NCBI GenBank assembly: GCA_964441535.1
Contig: CAYTXQ010000004.1
Location: 1-24,398 of the forward strand
Reading direction: 5' to 3'
Length of the DNA stretch: 24,398 bases
From: CAYNLX01 sp964441535
GTDB lineage: Bacteria; Bacillota_I; Bacilli_A; RF39; UBA660
Positions 15,414-23,070 of the stretch are shown piece by piece; the first letter of the stretch is position 1; the number at the start of each line of letters is the position of its first letter. The notes under the pieces were generated by a model. The model searched no databases. It worked only from the letters and a program-made list of their open reading frames with translations, and was not told the DNA's origin. The translations under genes were made by a program, and so were the position numbers.

Positions 15414-15418
15414 AATAT

Positions 15419-16318
15419 TTAACTATATTTTTTATCAATAACTGGAGTTAATAATGAAGTAATTACTATTGCTATATATATTGCATCAGATTTTATAAAT
15501 ATTGATGAAAACAACATAATTATTGCAAGAAGAACTCCAAATAACTTTTTCCCTTTTATACTTTTTGGAGTATTGATTATATTAGGGGCTATAAATACTG
15601 ATGCAAATATAAATGTATTTCCCAGTAAATTATTAATCACTATACTATAATCCTTTATTAAAAAAGCAAATATAATATTTATTAAAGAATATATTGTAAT
15701 TAAATAAAATGGAATTTCTTTCTTATATAATTTAGTACTTGATAAAAATAAGTATGCAATTATACATAAAAACACATTAGTTGAATCTATTCCACCTACT
15801 GATTTACCAAAAAACATATCAAATACCGAATAATCTAATAATACTTTGTTTTCATATATATTCTGATAACTTCCAGTAGAAAATCTTAAGACTATTAATG
15901 ATATTATTATTTTTGTTATAGCAACTGAATTAATATTTAAGTTTTTAAATCTAGATAATAACTTAAATAATACAGCACATATAATTAAAGTTATAATAAA
16001 AACTATTACTGATATTCTTGGTTGAACTATCATTCCTAATATTAAACCGTATAATATATCAAAATTTTCTGTAATAGAATACTTTTCTTTTTTTATCAAA
16101 TTATATATATAATCTACTACAAAAAATATTAAAGCACCTAAGAAAGGAAGATATATAGGTTTAAACATATCTAATAATGATACAAGTTCTTTATTATATA
16201 AAAATATTCCGTTTTTATAAAATCCAAAAATTATTAAAGGTAGTAATGCAAGAATATAATTTAATATTATTTTTTTATTTGAATTCCCACTATGAATAAA
16301 TGGTCCTAAATCTTTCAT
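15419..16318 (-). CDS. RnfD/NqrB-family membrane protein lacking the flavin-attachment motif
   Basis: 299 residues with eight to ten membrane segments. Family landmarks: ILYGLILGMIVQP at 88-100, FKNLNINSVAI at 124-134 (corresponds to LGxNxFNPAA of RnfD), GKSVGGIDSTN at 171-181 (GxxPGxIGETS) and FIAPNIINTPKSIKGKKLFG (FMATDxVTSPxxxKGxxxFG). The segment that should read SGAT-PL, whose Thr carries covalent FMN in RnfD/NqrB, is absent: residues 161-171 are LDYSVFDMFFG. The fold is therefore recognisable but the FMN site appears lost. It overlaps the RnfC-like gene by 4 bases (ATGA), indicating tight coupling. No rnfG, E, A or B is adjacent. Function unknown. Confidence 0.72.
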   Translation of the reverse strand: MKDLGPFIHSGNSNKKIILNYILALLPLIIFGFYKNGIFLYNKELVSLLDMFKPIYLPFLGALIFFVVDYIYNLIKKEKYSITENFDILYGLILGMIVQPRISVIVFIITLIICAVLFKLLSRFKNLNINSVAITKIIISLIVLRFSTGSYQNIYENKVLLDYSVFDMFFGKSVGGIDSTNVFLCIIAYLFLSSTKLYKKEIPFYLITIYSLINIIFAFLIKDYSIVINNLLGNTFIFASVFIAPNIINTPKSIKGKKLFGVLLAIIMLFSSIFIKSDAIYIAIVITSLLTPVIDKKYS

Positions 16319-17457
16319 AAATTTTTATCTCTTTTCTCTAATAGATTTATGTGCGATGGACATACATAAGAACATAAATTACATCTGATACATAAATTTT
16401 TATCATCTTTTTTACTAGGATTTAATTTCATAGGACAAACTTCCATACATGCACCGCAATTAATACATTTATTATTTTTATGAGAAACTATTTCACTATA
16501 TAATAACATCTCAGTTTCTGGATTAATAATATATGATGTTATATCTACTTCTTTACCAGAAATTAATCCATTTTCTATATAATGATAGTCTCCTTTTTTT
16601 AATTTAAAGTGTTCTTCAATAAAAGGTTTAATAGGACTATATAATTTAATGTTTATTACCTTAGGATCCTCTATACCATTACCAGTTATGGTAACTAAAC
16701 TTTCTGTTTTAGGTTTTTTCTTTTTTAATATTTCATAATAAGTATAAATATCTTTAACATCAATTACTATATAATCATTTCTCTTAATATTAATTACAGT
16801 TTTAGCAATTAATGATGGATGTTTAATTGGATATATATCAGATATAATTTTTAACTTTATAGATGGATAAGTTCCTATGTGATCAATTAAATCATTTATT
16901 AAATCTTTATCATTGTTTTTTATTACTAAAAATGTTTCATCTATTCCAAATATCTCGGATATAGCATCTATAGTCTCTAATTCTTCATCTAAATATTTTT
17001 TTAATAAAAATATATTAGATACTGAATATGGTTCTTTATCCATACCATTAATTATTAAAGTGTTTACAGTTCCAGTATTAAGTTCATCCTTTGTTATTTT
17101 AATTAAATCATTATTAGCCAAATCATCTACTAATTCTATAACTTTCTCTTTAGAATACTTTGATATATCACTTTTATTTCCTGTATTTTTTAATATTTTC
17201 TCTTTATAGTCATTCTTAATTACTAAATAGTTTCTACCTATTATTTCTTTTATTCCAAGACAGTTGCCACTTATAGAACTAAATATTTTACCATTTTTAT
17301 CTTCTGCAACTAAAGTATTTTTATATATATATTCTTTATCTTTTGCAATAATTCTAGTATCTCTATCTATTGGTATACAGATACAGTCTGGATTTAAACA
17401 ATCTAATACTCTACTTGAAACTTTTATACTATAGTCAATTTTTACTGAGGTACTCAC
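16315..17457 (-). CDS. RnfC-like iron-sulfur protein without the NADH/FMN loop
   Basis: About 380 residues from GTG 17457 (384 from ATG 17469). Start logic: GGTGAT sits 4 bases before the GTG, and the promoter's predicted transcript start falls on the upstream ATG. The N-terminal barrel-sandwich region contains IPIDRDTRI and ISGNCLGI. The middle has VNTLIINGMDKEPYS, matching DTLIINGAECEPY of RnfC. A SLBB-like part with SLVTITGNGIEDPKV follows. Two C-terminal 4Fe-4S motifs are intact (CINCGACMEVCP and CIRCNLCSYVCP). The RnfC glycine-rich GLGGAGFPTHVK loop is replaced by DLANNDLIKIT, and YPQGGEKQL by YPIKHPSLIA. A soluble or membrane-associated electron carrier is plausible; NADH oxidation is doubtful. 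Confidence 0.78.
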   Translation of the reverse strand: MSTSVKIDYSIKVSSRVLDCLNPDCICIPIDRDTRIIAKDKEYIYKNTLVAEDKNGKIFSSISGNCLGIKEIIGRNYLVIKNDYKEKILKNTGNKSDISKYSKEKVIELVDDLANNDLIKITKDELNTGTVNTLIINGMDKEPYSVSNIFLLKKYLDEELETIDAISEIFGIDETFLVIKNNDKDLINDLIDHIGTYPSIKLKIISDIYPIKHPSLIAKTVINIKRNDYIVIDVKDIYTYYEILKKKKPKTESLVTITGNGIEDPKVINIKLYSPIKPFIEEHFKLKKGDYHYIENGLISGKEVDITSYIINPETEMLLYSEIVSHKNNKCINCGACMEVCPMKLNPSKKDDKNLCIRCNLCSYVCPSHINLLEKRDKNL

Positions 17458-17473
17458 TACAATCACCATTTAT

Positions 17474-17502
17474 ATTATACAATAAAAAATATCTAACTAC
17501 AA
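17474..17502 (-). promoter_or_regulatory. Promoter of the RnfC/RnfD-like operon
   Basis: Minus strand -35 TTGTAG (17502-17497), 17-bp spacer, perfect -10 TATAAT (17479-17474). Predicted start near 17467, giving a leader of about 10 bases before the GTG start. The -35 lies in the loop of the uvrC terminator. Confidence 0.65.
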
Positions 17503-17518
17503 ACTAATTAGATATTTT
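17486..17518 (-). terminator. Terminator of uvrC overlapping the next promoter
   Basis: Perfect 11-bp stem AAAATATCTAA / TTAGATATTTT (17518-17508 and 17496-17486, 11-base loop), followed by a T run on the minus strand. The uvrC stop codon lies in the 5' arm. Downstream promoter elements begin inside the loop. Confidence 0.65.
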
Positions 17519-19262
17519 CATTAAAATAATTCTTAACTTTAACTGCAATATTTTTAGGTAATATTTTTTCTAATTCTTCTAATGAGGCTTTTTTAATATT
17601 TTCTATATTTTTAAATTCTTTTATTAGTTCTTTTTTTCTAACATTACCAATACCACTTATATTATCTAAAACACTACCTATAGAGCCTTTACTTCTTATT
17701 TGTCTATGATAATTAATAGTATATCTGTGTACTTCATTCTGGATTCTTCCTAAATAATGAAATAGACTACTGTTTTTATCTATATCAATTATTTCTTTAG
17801 TATTTCCATCTAATAATTCATTAGTTCTATGTTTATCGTTTTTTACTAAACCACATACTCTAATGTTTAATTTAAGACTTTCTAATATATTAATGCATGC
17901 ATTTACTTGAGTAATTCCTCCATCAACCAATATTAAATCTGGTCTTTCACTCGATTCCATTAGCATTCTTTGATATCTTCTATATATTACTTCCTTCATA
18001 GCATTATAATCATCATAAGTTTCAGATTCTATTTTATATTTTCTGTAATCTTTCTTTGAAGGACTTCCATTTTTAAATACTACCATTCCACTTACATAAT
18101 AACTACCAAAAAGATTAGAATTATCAAATACATCTATTCTATATAGATTATCTAAATTTAATACTTCTTTTAATTTTTCATTAGCATCTTCTTTATTACT
18201 ATATTTTATTTCTAAATGATTTTCTAAATTTAGTTTAGCATTCATTTTAGCCATGTCTATAAGTTTTTTCTTTTTACCCTTTATTGGTACAATTATTTTA
18301 GTTTTTAAAAGTTCTTCTAATAAATTTGAATCAATATCTGAATCAATTAATATTTCATTAGGTATTTCATTTCTTGAATAAAAATTACCTATATAATATT
18401 CTAATTCTTCTTTAGTAATATCCACTATTGTAAATATATCATCATGAGTTCCTACCAACTTACCGTGTCTTATAAAAAATATTTGGGTACTTATAAAACC
18501 TTCATTAGAATAATAACTTATTATATCTCTATCTACTAAGTCATCTAATTCAACTTTCTGTTTAGATAATATTATATTCATGTATTCTAGTTCTTTTTTT
18601 AATTCTAAAGCCTTTTCATAATTTAATATTTCACTATATTTTTCTATATCTTTCATGATTTTATCTTTTATAAATTTTTCGTTTCCCCTTAAAAAATCTA
18701 TAATTTCATGTTCCATTTTTTGAAGTGCTGCTGAATCTATTTTTTTTACACAATAACCTAAACATTCATTAATATGATAATATAAACATACTTCTTTAGG
18801 ATTACCTTCACATTTCTTTAAAGGATAAAGTCTGTTGAGTAAATTAACTATTCTTCTAGCAGCATAAGCATTAGGAAAAGGTCCAAATAATTTTCTATTA
18901 TCTTTTCTTTTAATAGTAAGATATCTTACTACTTTAAGTTTAGGATATGGTTTACTGATATATTCTATGTATGGATAACTTTTATCATCTTTTAATAAAA
19001 TATTATATTTGGGATTATACTTTTTTATTAAATTTAATTCCAATATAAAACTTTCAAGTTCACTGGAAGTAACAACATATTTAAAATGATGTACTTCACT
19101 AACCATTAAAGCAGTTTTACCATTTAAAGCACGATTAAAATAAGAACTTAATCTTGATTTTAAATTTTTTGCTTTACCAATATAAATAATGACATTATCT
19201 TGGTTAAACATCTGATAAGATCCTGGTTTACGAGGAACTATTGATAATTCTTTTTTAAACAT
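17508..19262 (-). CDS. uvrC: Excinuclease ABC subunit C
   Basis: 584 residues from ATG 19262, preceded 4 bases upstream by GGTGAG; GTG codons further upstream belong to that site. GIY-YIG nuclease domain at the N-terminus (KPGSYQMFNQ and IIYIGKAKNLKSRLSSYF). UVR motif near 200-230 (ILNYEKALELKKELEYM). RNase H-like C-terminal nuclease with DVFDNSNLFGSYYVSGMVVF, LILVDGG and RIQNEVHRYTINYHR. Terminal helix-hairpin-helix pair (ISGIGNVRKKELIKEF). UvrC makes both incisions in nucleotide excision repair with UvrB. Complete, about the normal length. In B. subtilis trxA precedes uvrC; here two extra genes intervene. Confidence 0.97.
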   Translation of the reverse strand: MFKKELSIVPRKPGSYQMFNQDNVIIYIGKAKNLKSRLSSYFNRALNGKTALMVSEVHHFKYVVTSSELESFILELNLIKKYNPKYNILLKDDKSYPYIEYISKPYPKLKVVRYLTIKRKDNRKLFGPFPNAYAARRIVNLLNRLYPLKKCEGNPKEVCLYYHINECLGYCVKKIDSAALQKMEHEIIDFLRGNEKFIKDKIMKDIEKYSEILNYEKALELKKELEYMNIILSKQKVELDDLVDRDIISYYSNEGFISTQIFFIRHGKLVGTHDDIFTIVDITKEELEYYIGNFYSRNEIPNEILIDSDIDSNLLEELLKTKIIVPIKGKKKKLIDMAKMNAKLNLENHLEIKYSNKEDANEKLKEVLNLDNLYRIDVFDNSNLFGSYYVSGMVVFKNGSPSKKDYRKYKIESETYDDYNAMKEVIYRRYQRMLMESSERPDLILVDGGITQVNACINILESLKLNIRVCGLVKNDKHRTNELLDGNTKEIIDIDKNSSLFHYLGRIQNEVHRYTINYHRQIRSKGSIGSVLDNISGIGNVRKKELIKEFKNIENIKKASLEELEKILPKNIAVKVKNYFNENI

Positions 19263-19281
19263 GATACTCACCACTAATCTT

Positions 19282-19317
19282 ATTATACTATAATTTAAGA
19301 AAATAATTTAGTATAAT
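19282..19317. promoter_or_regulatory. Divergent promoter region with mirrored -10 boxes
   Basis: A perfect 9-bp inverted repeat, ATTATACTA (19282-19290) and TAGTATAAT (19309-19317), places a TATAAT -10 on each strand: leftward for uvrC, rightward for the IMPACT-family gene. Neither has a clear -35. Predicted leaders are very short in both directions. Confidence 0.5.
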
Positions 19318-19333
19318 TGAGTTGGTGAAATAT

Positions 19334-19690
19334 ATGAAACTTATTAATGAATATTATTATGAGATTAAAAAAAGTAAATTTATTGGATATTATTTTGAAA
19401 TAAATAATATAGAAGAAATTAATAATATAATCGAAAATATTAAAAAGAAGAACAAAAATGCTAAACATTTTCCTTATGCATATAAAATAAATAATAATAT
19501 TAAGAAAACAGATGATAAAGAACCTAATGGTACTTCAGGAACTCCTATATTAAATATAATTGAAAGAAATAATTTAAATAATTGTTTAATTATAATAGTA
19601 AGATATTTTGGAGGTATTAAACTAGGTGCAGGTAATTTATTAAGAGCTTACAATCATACAGCAAAAGAAGTCATTAAAAAAGACTCATAA
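19334..19690 (+). CDS. IMPACT/YigZ family protein, N-terminal domain only
   Basis: 118 residues from ATG 19334, five bases after GGTGA; TTG/GTG codons upstream are part of the ribosome-binding site. Signature elements of UPF0029/Impact_N: KKSKFIGYYFEI, KNAKHFPYAYKI, DDKEPNGTSGTPIL and VRYFGGIKLGAGNLLRAY. Bacillus YvyE and E. coli YigZ are about 205-217 residues with a second C-terminal domain (DUF1949); this protein ends where that domain should begin. Exact function unknown; IMPACT relatives affect translation control in eukaryotes. Lies divergently from uvrC. Confidence 0.9.
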   Translation: MKLINEYYYEIKKSKFIGYYFEINNIEEINNIIENIKKKNKNAKHFPYAYKINNNIKKTDDKEPNGTSGTPILNIIERNNLNNCLIIIVRYFGGIKLGAGNLLRAYNHTAKEVIKKDS

Positions 19691-19703
19691 GAATCTCTTT
19701 TTT
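19676..19703. terminator. AT-rich bidirectional terminator candidate
   Basis: AAAAAAGA / TCTTTTTT (8-bp stem, 12-base loop) overlaps the ends of two convergent genes. T-rich on both strands, but the stem has only one G-C pair. Confidence 0.4.
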
Positions 19704-21024
19704 ACTGAATTGTTGTTTCAATCGCTTCAATTGGTTGAGTAGTTACAAATACACTTATTAAACTAGCTATACCTTCTTTTTGTAATAAACTGGCATATAT
19801 ACTATTGTAATCTTCTTCAGTTAAACTAGTATATGGAATTGAATTTGTAACATCTTTTTCTTCCAAAATTTCATCGTATTTGACAGTATAATTCATATTT
19901 AATGTTAAAGTATCATCATTTCCATCTTTAATTTCTGCAACAATTTTTGCTTTATCATCACTTTCTAAAACATAAGATATTTTTAAATTCATCATCTGAT
20001 TTTCTTCATAACTATAGTTAAGAGCAAACTCATAATCATCTTTTTTATTTTCTACTACATACATTTTTATATTATTGTCTTTATTAACTATTTCAAATTT
20101 AACTGCTTCAGATAATCCTTTAGTATAAATACTTATATCTGTATTTTTTAAATCTTTGTAGTTATCCTTTATATTACTTTTTTCTTTTCTTAAATTAGCA
20201 ATAACATTTTCTTCAGATTCTCCAGTTAAATTAGTTACTGATTTTATAAAAGTTTTATTATTAATAAGACTATCAAAAAATTTATTTAATATCACTACAT
20301 AATTATGCTCTGTTATTTTTAGAGTGCTTTTATTTAAATTTACTTCTTTTCCATTTACTTTTGTAGTTACTTTACTTTTACTAAAATAACTATCTTTAAA
20401 TGTAGATTTAAAAGCTGTTAAAACTCCTGTAACCACATTATTTAAATCTTGCTCACTATATTTAACTTCTTCTACGTATTGATTTTCTATAGGAACTGAT
20501 ATATATTTTGAATATATATTTTCAAGTAACAAATATATATTATTATCTTTATAATATGCTTCAGCATTAAGTAATTCAGTTCCATCATAAGTTGAATTAA
20601 GTTTAATGTCAGTAATACTGTTTTTAATATCAGTATACATTATAAAATTAGCATTTATCTTATTTAAAGCATTATACATACTAGATGTGGAAGTATCTTT
20701 AGTTGTAGCATTCATAGTTAGGTTCATAGTTGTAGTGGTTGTTTTAACACTTTCCAATTTTTTAGTTTTATCAATAAAACTATTTTCTAATTTATCAATA
20801 GCTGTTATAAAAACTTCTTTAGGATATGACTTTATATACTGGTAATATACTATAAGTCCTCCTGCCATTAATAATAAAATAATAGCTGTTATAACTATAA
20901 TTTTTAATAATGGCTTTTTCTTTTCAACAAATTCTCTAGATCCATCATCTTTTTCTTCTTTAACTAATACTTCTGGAACATTAGTTTCAATATTATTACT
21001 ATTCTCTTCTACGTTTTTATCCAT
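19702..21024 (-). CDS. Unknown single-pass membrane protein with large outer domain
   Basis: 440 residues, not recognised. An acidic cytoplasmic tail (about 1-35) is followed by one membrane segment at about 39-61 (LLKIIVITAIILLLMAGGLI) and roughly 380 residues outside. The outer part has a Thr/Ser-rich patch (about 95-115), alternating beta-like strands (NIYLLLENIYSKYISVPIEN; KMYVVENKKDDYEFALNYSY; LTLNMNYTVKYDEI) and no cysteine. The architecture is like DUF-type surface or lipoprotein-like beta domains of gut Bacilli. It follows trxA by 15 bases with AAGGAGA before the ATG, so it is the third gene of a cvpA-trxA operon. A cell-surface role is inference only. Confidence 0.8.
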   Translation of the reverse strand: MDKNVEENSNNIETNVPEVLVKEEKDDGSREFVEKKKPLLKIIVITAIILLLMAGGLIVYYQYIKSYPKEVFITAIDKLENSFIDKTKKLESVKTTTTTMNLTMNATTKDTSTSSMYNALNKINANFIMYTDIKNSITDIKLNSTYDGTELLNAEAYYKDNNIYLLLENIYSKYISVPIENQYVEEVKYSEQDLNNVVTGVLTAFKSTFKDSYFSKSKVTTKVNGKEVNLNKSTLKITEHNYVVILNKFFDSLINNKTFIKSVTNLTGESEENVIANLRKEKSNIKDNYKDLKNTDISIYTKGLSEAVKFEIVNKDNNIKMYVVENKKDDYEFALNYSYEENQMMNLKISYVLESDDKAKIVAEIKDGNDDTLTLNMNYTVKYDEILEEKDVTNSIPYTSLTEEDYNSIYASLLQKEGIASLISVFVTTQPIEAIETTIQ

Positions 21025-21039
21025 TTTTTATTCTCCTTC

Positions 21040-21330
21040 TTAATTTAATAACTTTATTATTTCTTCTTTGGATGAGAATCCGATAGAAGACTTAACCATA
21101 TTTCCATCTTTAAATATAATTATATTTGGAATAGACATAACTTTATAATTCATAGATAAACTTTGAAATTCATCAACATTCACCTTTAAAATATTTGTAT
21201 CTTCTAAAGTTTCAAGTACACTTCCAAGCATTTTACATGGTCCGCACCAATCAGCATAAAAATCTACCAACCAAGTACCATTACTTATAATACTTTTAAA
21301 ATCATCATTCTTACTTAAGTGTTTTATCAT
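21040..21330 (-). CDS. trxA: Thioredoxin
   Basis: 96 residues, slightly short for thioredoxin (about 104). Active site WCGPC with C29 and C32 inside VDFYADWCGPCKML, cis-proline in VMSIPNIIIFKDG, C-terminal helix KEEIIKLLN. The cytoplasmic dithiol reductant for ribonucleotide reductase and other enzymes, or possibly a partner for the neighbouring envelope protein. It starts within 2 bases of the cvpA stop, with GGGAG overlapping the end of cvpA. Confidence 0.95.
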   Translation of the reverse strand: MIKHLSKNDDFKSIISNGTWLVDFYADWCGPCKMLGSVLETLEDTNILKVNVDEFQSLSMNYKVMSIPNIIIFKDGNMVKSSIGFSSKEEIIKLLN

Positions 21331-21331
21331 A

Positions 21332-22045
21332 TTATTTCTCCCTATATTTATTTAAAATTGAATCACTGTTATCTATTTCAATTTTATTCATTTTAATTAA
21401 TTTCTCTACATTCTTAGGAGTAATTATATCATATTTTAATAATATTTCTAATGCTGCAGAATTTATCTTTTTAGAATCATTATTTTTATATATATCTTTT
21501 AATCCCATTATTTCATTTACACTATTGTACGTTTGATCAGCTATTTTAGATAATACTGGAGATTTTGTTAATATCGTATTTGTATACTTACTATCTTTAA
21601 ATATGTCTTTAGTATAATTAATATGAGCTAACACAAATAGTATTATAAATAATATTATAAACGATTCTATAAATCCAAAAACAGCTCCTAAGATTTTTGA
21701 TGGTATACCTAATACAACAGTATATTTCAATATCTTTTCCAATATCCCTGTTGCTTTAACAATCAATTTTAAAACCAAGGACAATACTACAAATATAACT
21801 AAGAATGCAAGAAGTTCATATATTAAAATATTAAGTACTGTAACTCCATCAAAGAATCCTCCAAATTTAAAAAATGGTAAACGAGTATAAAATACTACAC
21901 TGACCGCATCTTTTAACAGATAAGAAAATATTACTAAAATAATACTACCCATAAAAACGACAGTACTTTGTATAAGCCCTCTTTTAAATCCTGCAATTAA
22001 ACCCATTAATAGAAATAGAACAACTACAATATCTATTATTGTCAT
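21332..22045 (-). CDS. CvpA family membrane protein
   Basis: 237 residues. The N-terminal four-helix membrane core starts with the family signature MTIIDIVVVLFLLMGLIAGF followed by KRGLIQSTVVFMG; helices continue to about residue 155. A soluble C-terminal tail of about 80 residues is longer than in most CvpA proteins. Role poorly known (linked to colicin V production and envelope homeostasis in E. coli). In Bacillus the homologue yshB lies between zapA and polX downstream of rnhC; here rnhC is divergent and next door. GGAGG 7 bases before the ATG. First gene of the cvpA-trxA-membrane protein operon. Confidence 0.9.
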   Translation of the reverse strand: MTIIDIVVVLFLLMGLIAGFKRGLIQSTVVFMGSIILVIFSYLLKDAVSVVFYTRLPFFKFGGFFDGVTVLNILIYELLAFLVIFVVLSLVLKLIVKATGILEKILKYTVVLGIPSKILGAVFGFIESFIILFIILFVLAHINYTKDIFKDSKYTNTILTKSPVLSKIADQTYNSVNEIMGLKDIYKNNDSKKINSAALEILLKYDIITPKNVEKLIKMNKIEIDNSDSILNKYREK

Positions 22046-22067
22046 ATCAATGCCTCCTATTATTTAC

Positions 22068-22073
22068 ATTATA
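22068..22073 (-). promoter_or_regulatory. -10 box of the cvpA-trxA operon
   Basis: Minus strand TATAAT (22073-22068), about 10 bases upstream of the GGAGG site of cvpA. No clear -35 at standard distance. Confidence 0.4.
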
Positions 22074-22084
22074 ATATAATTTTA

Positions 22085-22113
22085 ATGAAATTAAAAGTTT
22101 TTTATGATAAAAT
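22085..22113 (+). promoter_or_regulatory. Promoter of rnhC
   Basis: Extended -10 TGATAAAAT (hexamer 22108-22113) with -35-like ATGAAA (22085-22090), 17-bp spacing. Transcription would start near 22120, at the ribosome-binding site, ruling out the in-frame ATG at 22085 as the start. Confidence 0.5.
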
Positions 22114-22129
22114 TAATAAGAGGTGTCCC

Positions 22130-23059
22130 ATGACTATAGTATTTAAAGTAAGTGATAATGTTAAAAGTAAAATGATAGAATACTACAAAGACTTAACAAA
22201 AGAAAAAACTCCACCTTATTCTGTTTTTCAAGCAGTAGAAGCAGACACAGTAATAACTTTATATGAATCTGGTAAAGTAATGTTTCAAGGAGTTTCAGCA
22301 GATATAGATGCTAACTTATGGGTAGATCAAGAAAAATTCTTGAATAATAGAATTATTGAAATAGATAAAGATGAAAAGAAAAAAGATGAAGAAAAAGATT
22401 TAAGATTTATAAACAAAAGTACAGTGGGATCAGATGAAGTTGGTACAGGAGATTACTTTGGTCCTATTGTAGTTACTGCAACTTATGTAAGTAAAGATAA
22501 CATAATCTTCTTGCAAGACTTAGGAGTAAGAGATTCTAAGAAAATTACTGATGATAAAATAATTAAAATAGCACCTTTAATAATTAAAAGAATTCCATAT
22601 ACTACATTTATATTAGATAATAAAACATATAATGAAAATTATAATACTGATTTTAATATGAACCGTATTAAATCAATACTACATAATAAAGTATTAACTA
22701 CTCTATTAAAAAAAGATAACTATACTTATGATTATATAGTAGTAGATCAGTTTGTATATCCTAAAAAATATTTTGAACATATCAAATTAGCCAAAGAAAA
22801 AGTAACTAATATAACTTTCTCTACTCATGCAGAAGATAAATGTTATAGTGTTGCAGCTGCTTCAATAATAAGTAGGTATATATTTTTAAAAGAAATGGAT
22901 AAATTGAGTAAAGAAATTGGCATGGAAATTCCTAAAGGGGCAGGGTCTTTAGTAGATGAAGTTGGTAAAAAAATAGTAGAAAAATATGGCTTTGATAAAC
23001 TGAAAGAAATAGCTAAATTAAGCTTTAAAAACACAGAAAAAATAAAAGTTTTAAATTAA
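22130..23059 (+). CDS. rnhC: Ribonuclease HIII
   Basis: 309 residues from ATG 22130, four bases after AAGAGGTG; an in-frame ATG at 22085 has no site and overlaps the promoter. N-terminal TBP-like substrate-binding domain (about 1-75; MTIVFKVSDNVKSKM and ANLWVDQEKFLNN), a Lys/Glu-rich linker, then the type 2 RNase H core. Catalytic residues include D102 and E103 in VGSDEVGTGDYFGPIVV and D206 in DYIVVDQFVYP; LGVRDSKKI is also conserved. The DEVGTGDYFGP form distinguishes HIII from HII. It removes RNA from RNA-DNA hybrids. Near uvrC/trxA/cvpA as in Bacillus, but with zapA, polX and mutS2 missing from between. Confidence 0.96.
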   Translation: MTIVFKVSDNVKSKMIEYYKDLTKEKTPPYSVFQAVEADTVITLYESGKVMFQGVSADIDANLWVDQEKFLNNRIIEIDKDEKKKDEEKDLRFINKSTVGSDEVGTGDYFGPIVVTATYVSKDNIIFLQDLGVRDSKKITDDKIIKIAPLIIKRIPYTTFILDNKTYNENYNTDFNMNRIKSILHNKVLTTLLKKDNYTYDYIVVDQFVYPKKYFEHIKLAKEKVTNITFSTHAEDKCYSVAAASIISRYIFLKEMDKLSKEIGMEIPKGAGSLVDEVGKKIVEKYGFDKLKEIAKLSFKNTEKIKVLN

Positions 23060-23064
23060 GCTTT
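23045..23064. terminator. Weak terminator candidate between rnhC and holA
   Basis: AAAAGTT ... AAGCTTTTT can form a short AT-rich stem with one bulge, spanning the rnhC stop and followed by a T-rich run. Weak; offered because the two genes converge with an 11-base gap. Confidence 0.3.
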
Positions 23065-23070
23065 TTCTTT

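Noticed and set aside
17508..19262. UvrC shows FDNSN rather than the FDxSH seen in some UvrC proteins, suggesting a lost catalytic His
   Set aside because: Firmicutes UvrC proteins commonly carry FDNSN at this site, and the other nuclease residues (LVDGG, NEVHR) are intact.
22085..22129. Upstream in-frame ATG of rnhC giving 15 extra residues
   Set aside because: No ribosome-binding site; the region matches promoter elements, and the ATG at 22130 has AAGAGGTG at good distance and gives the normal RNase HIII N-terminus.
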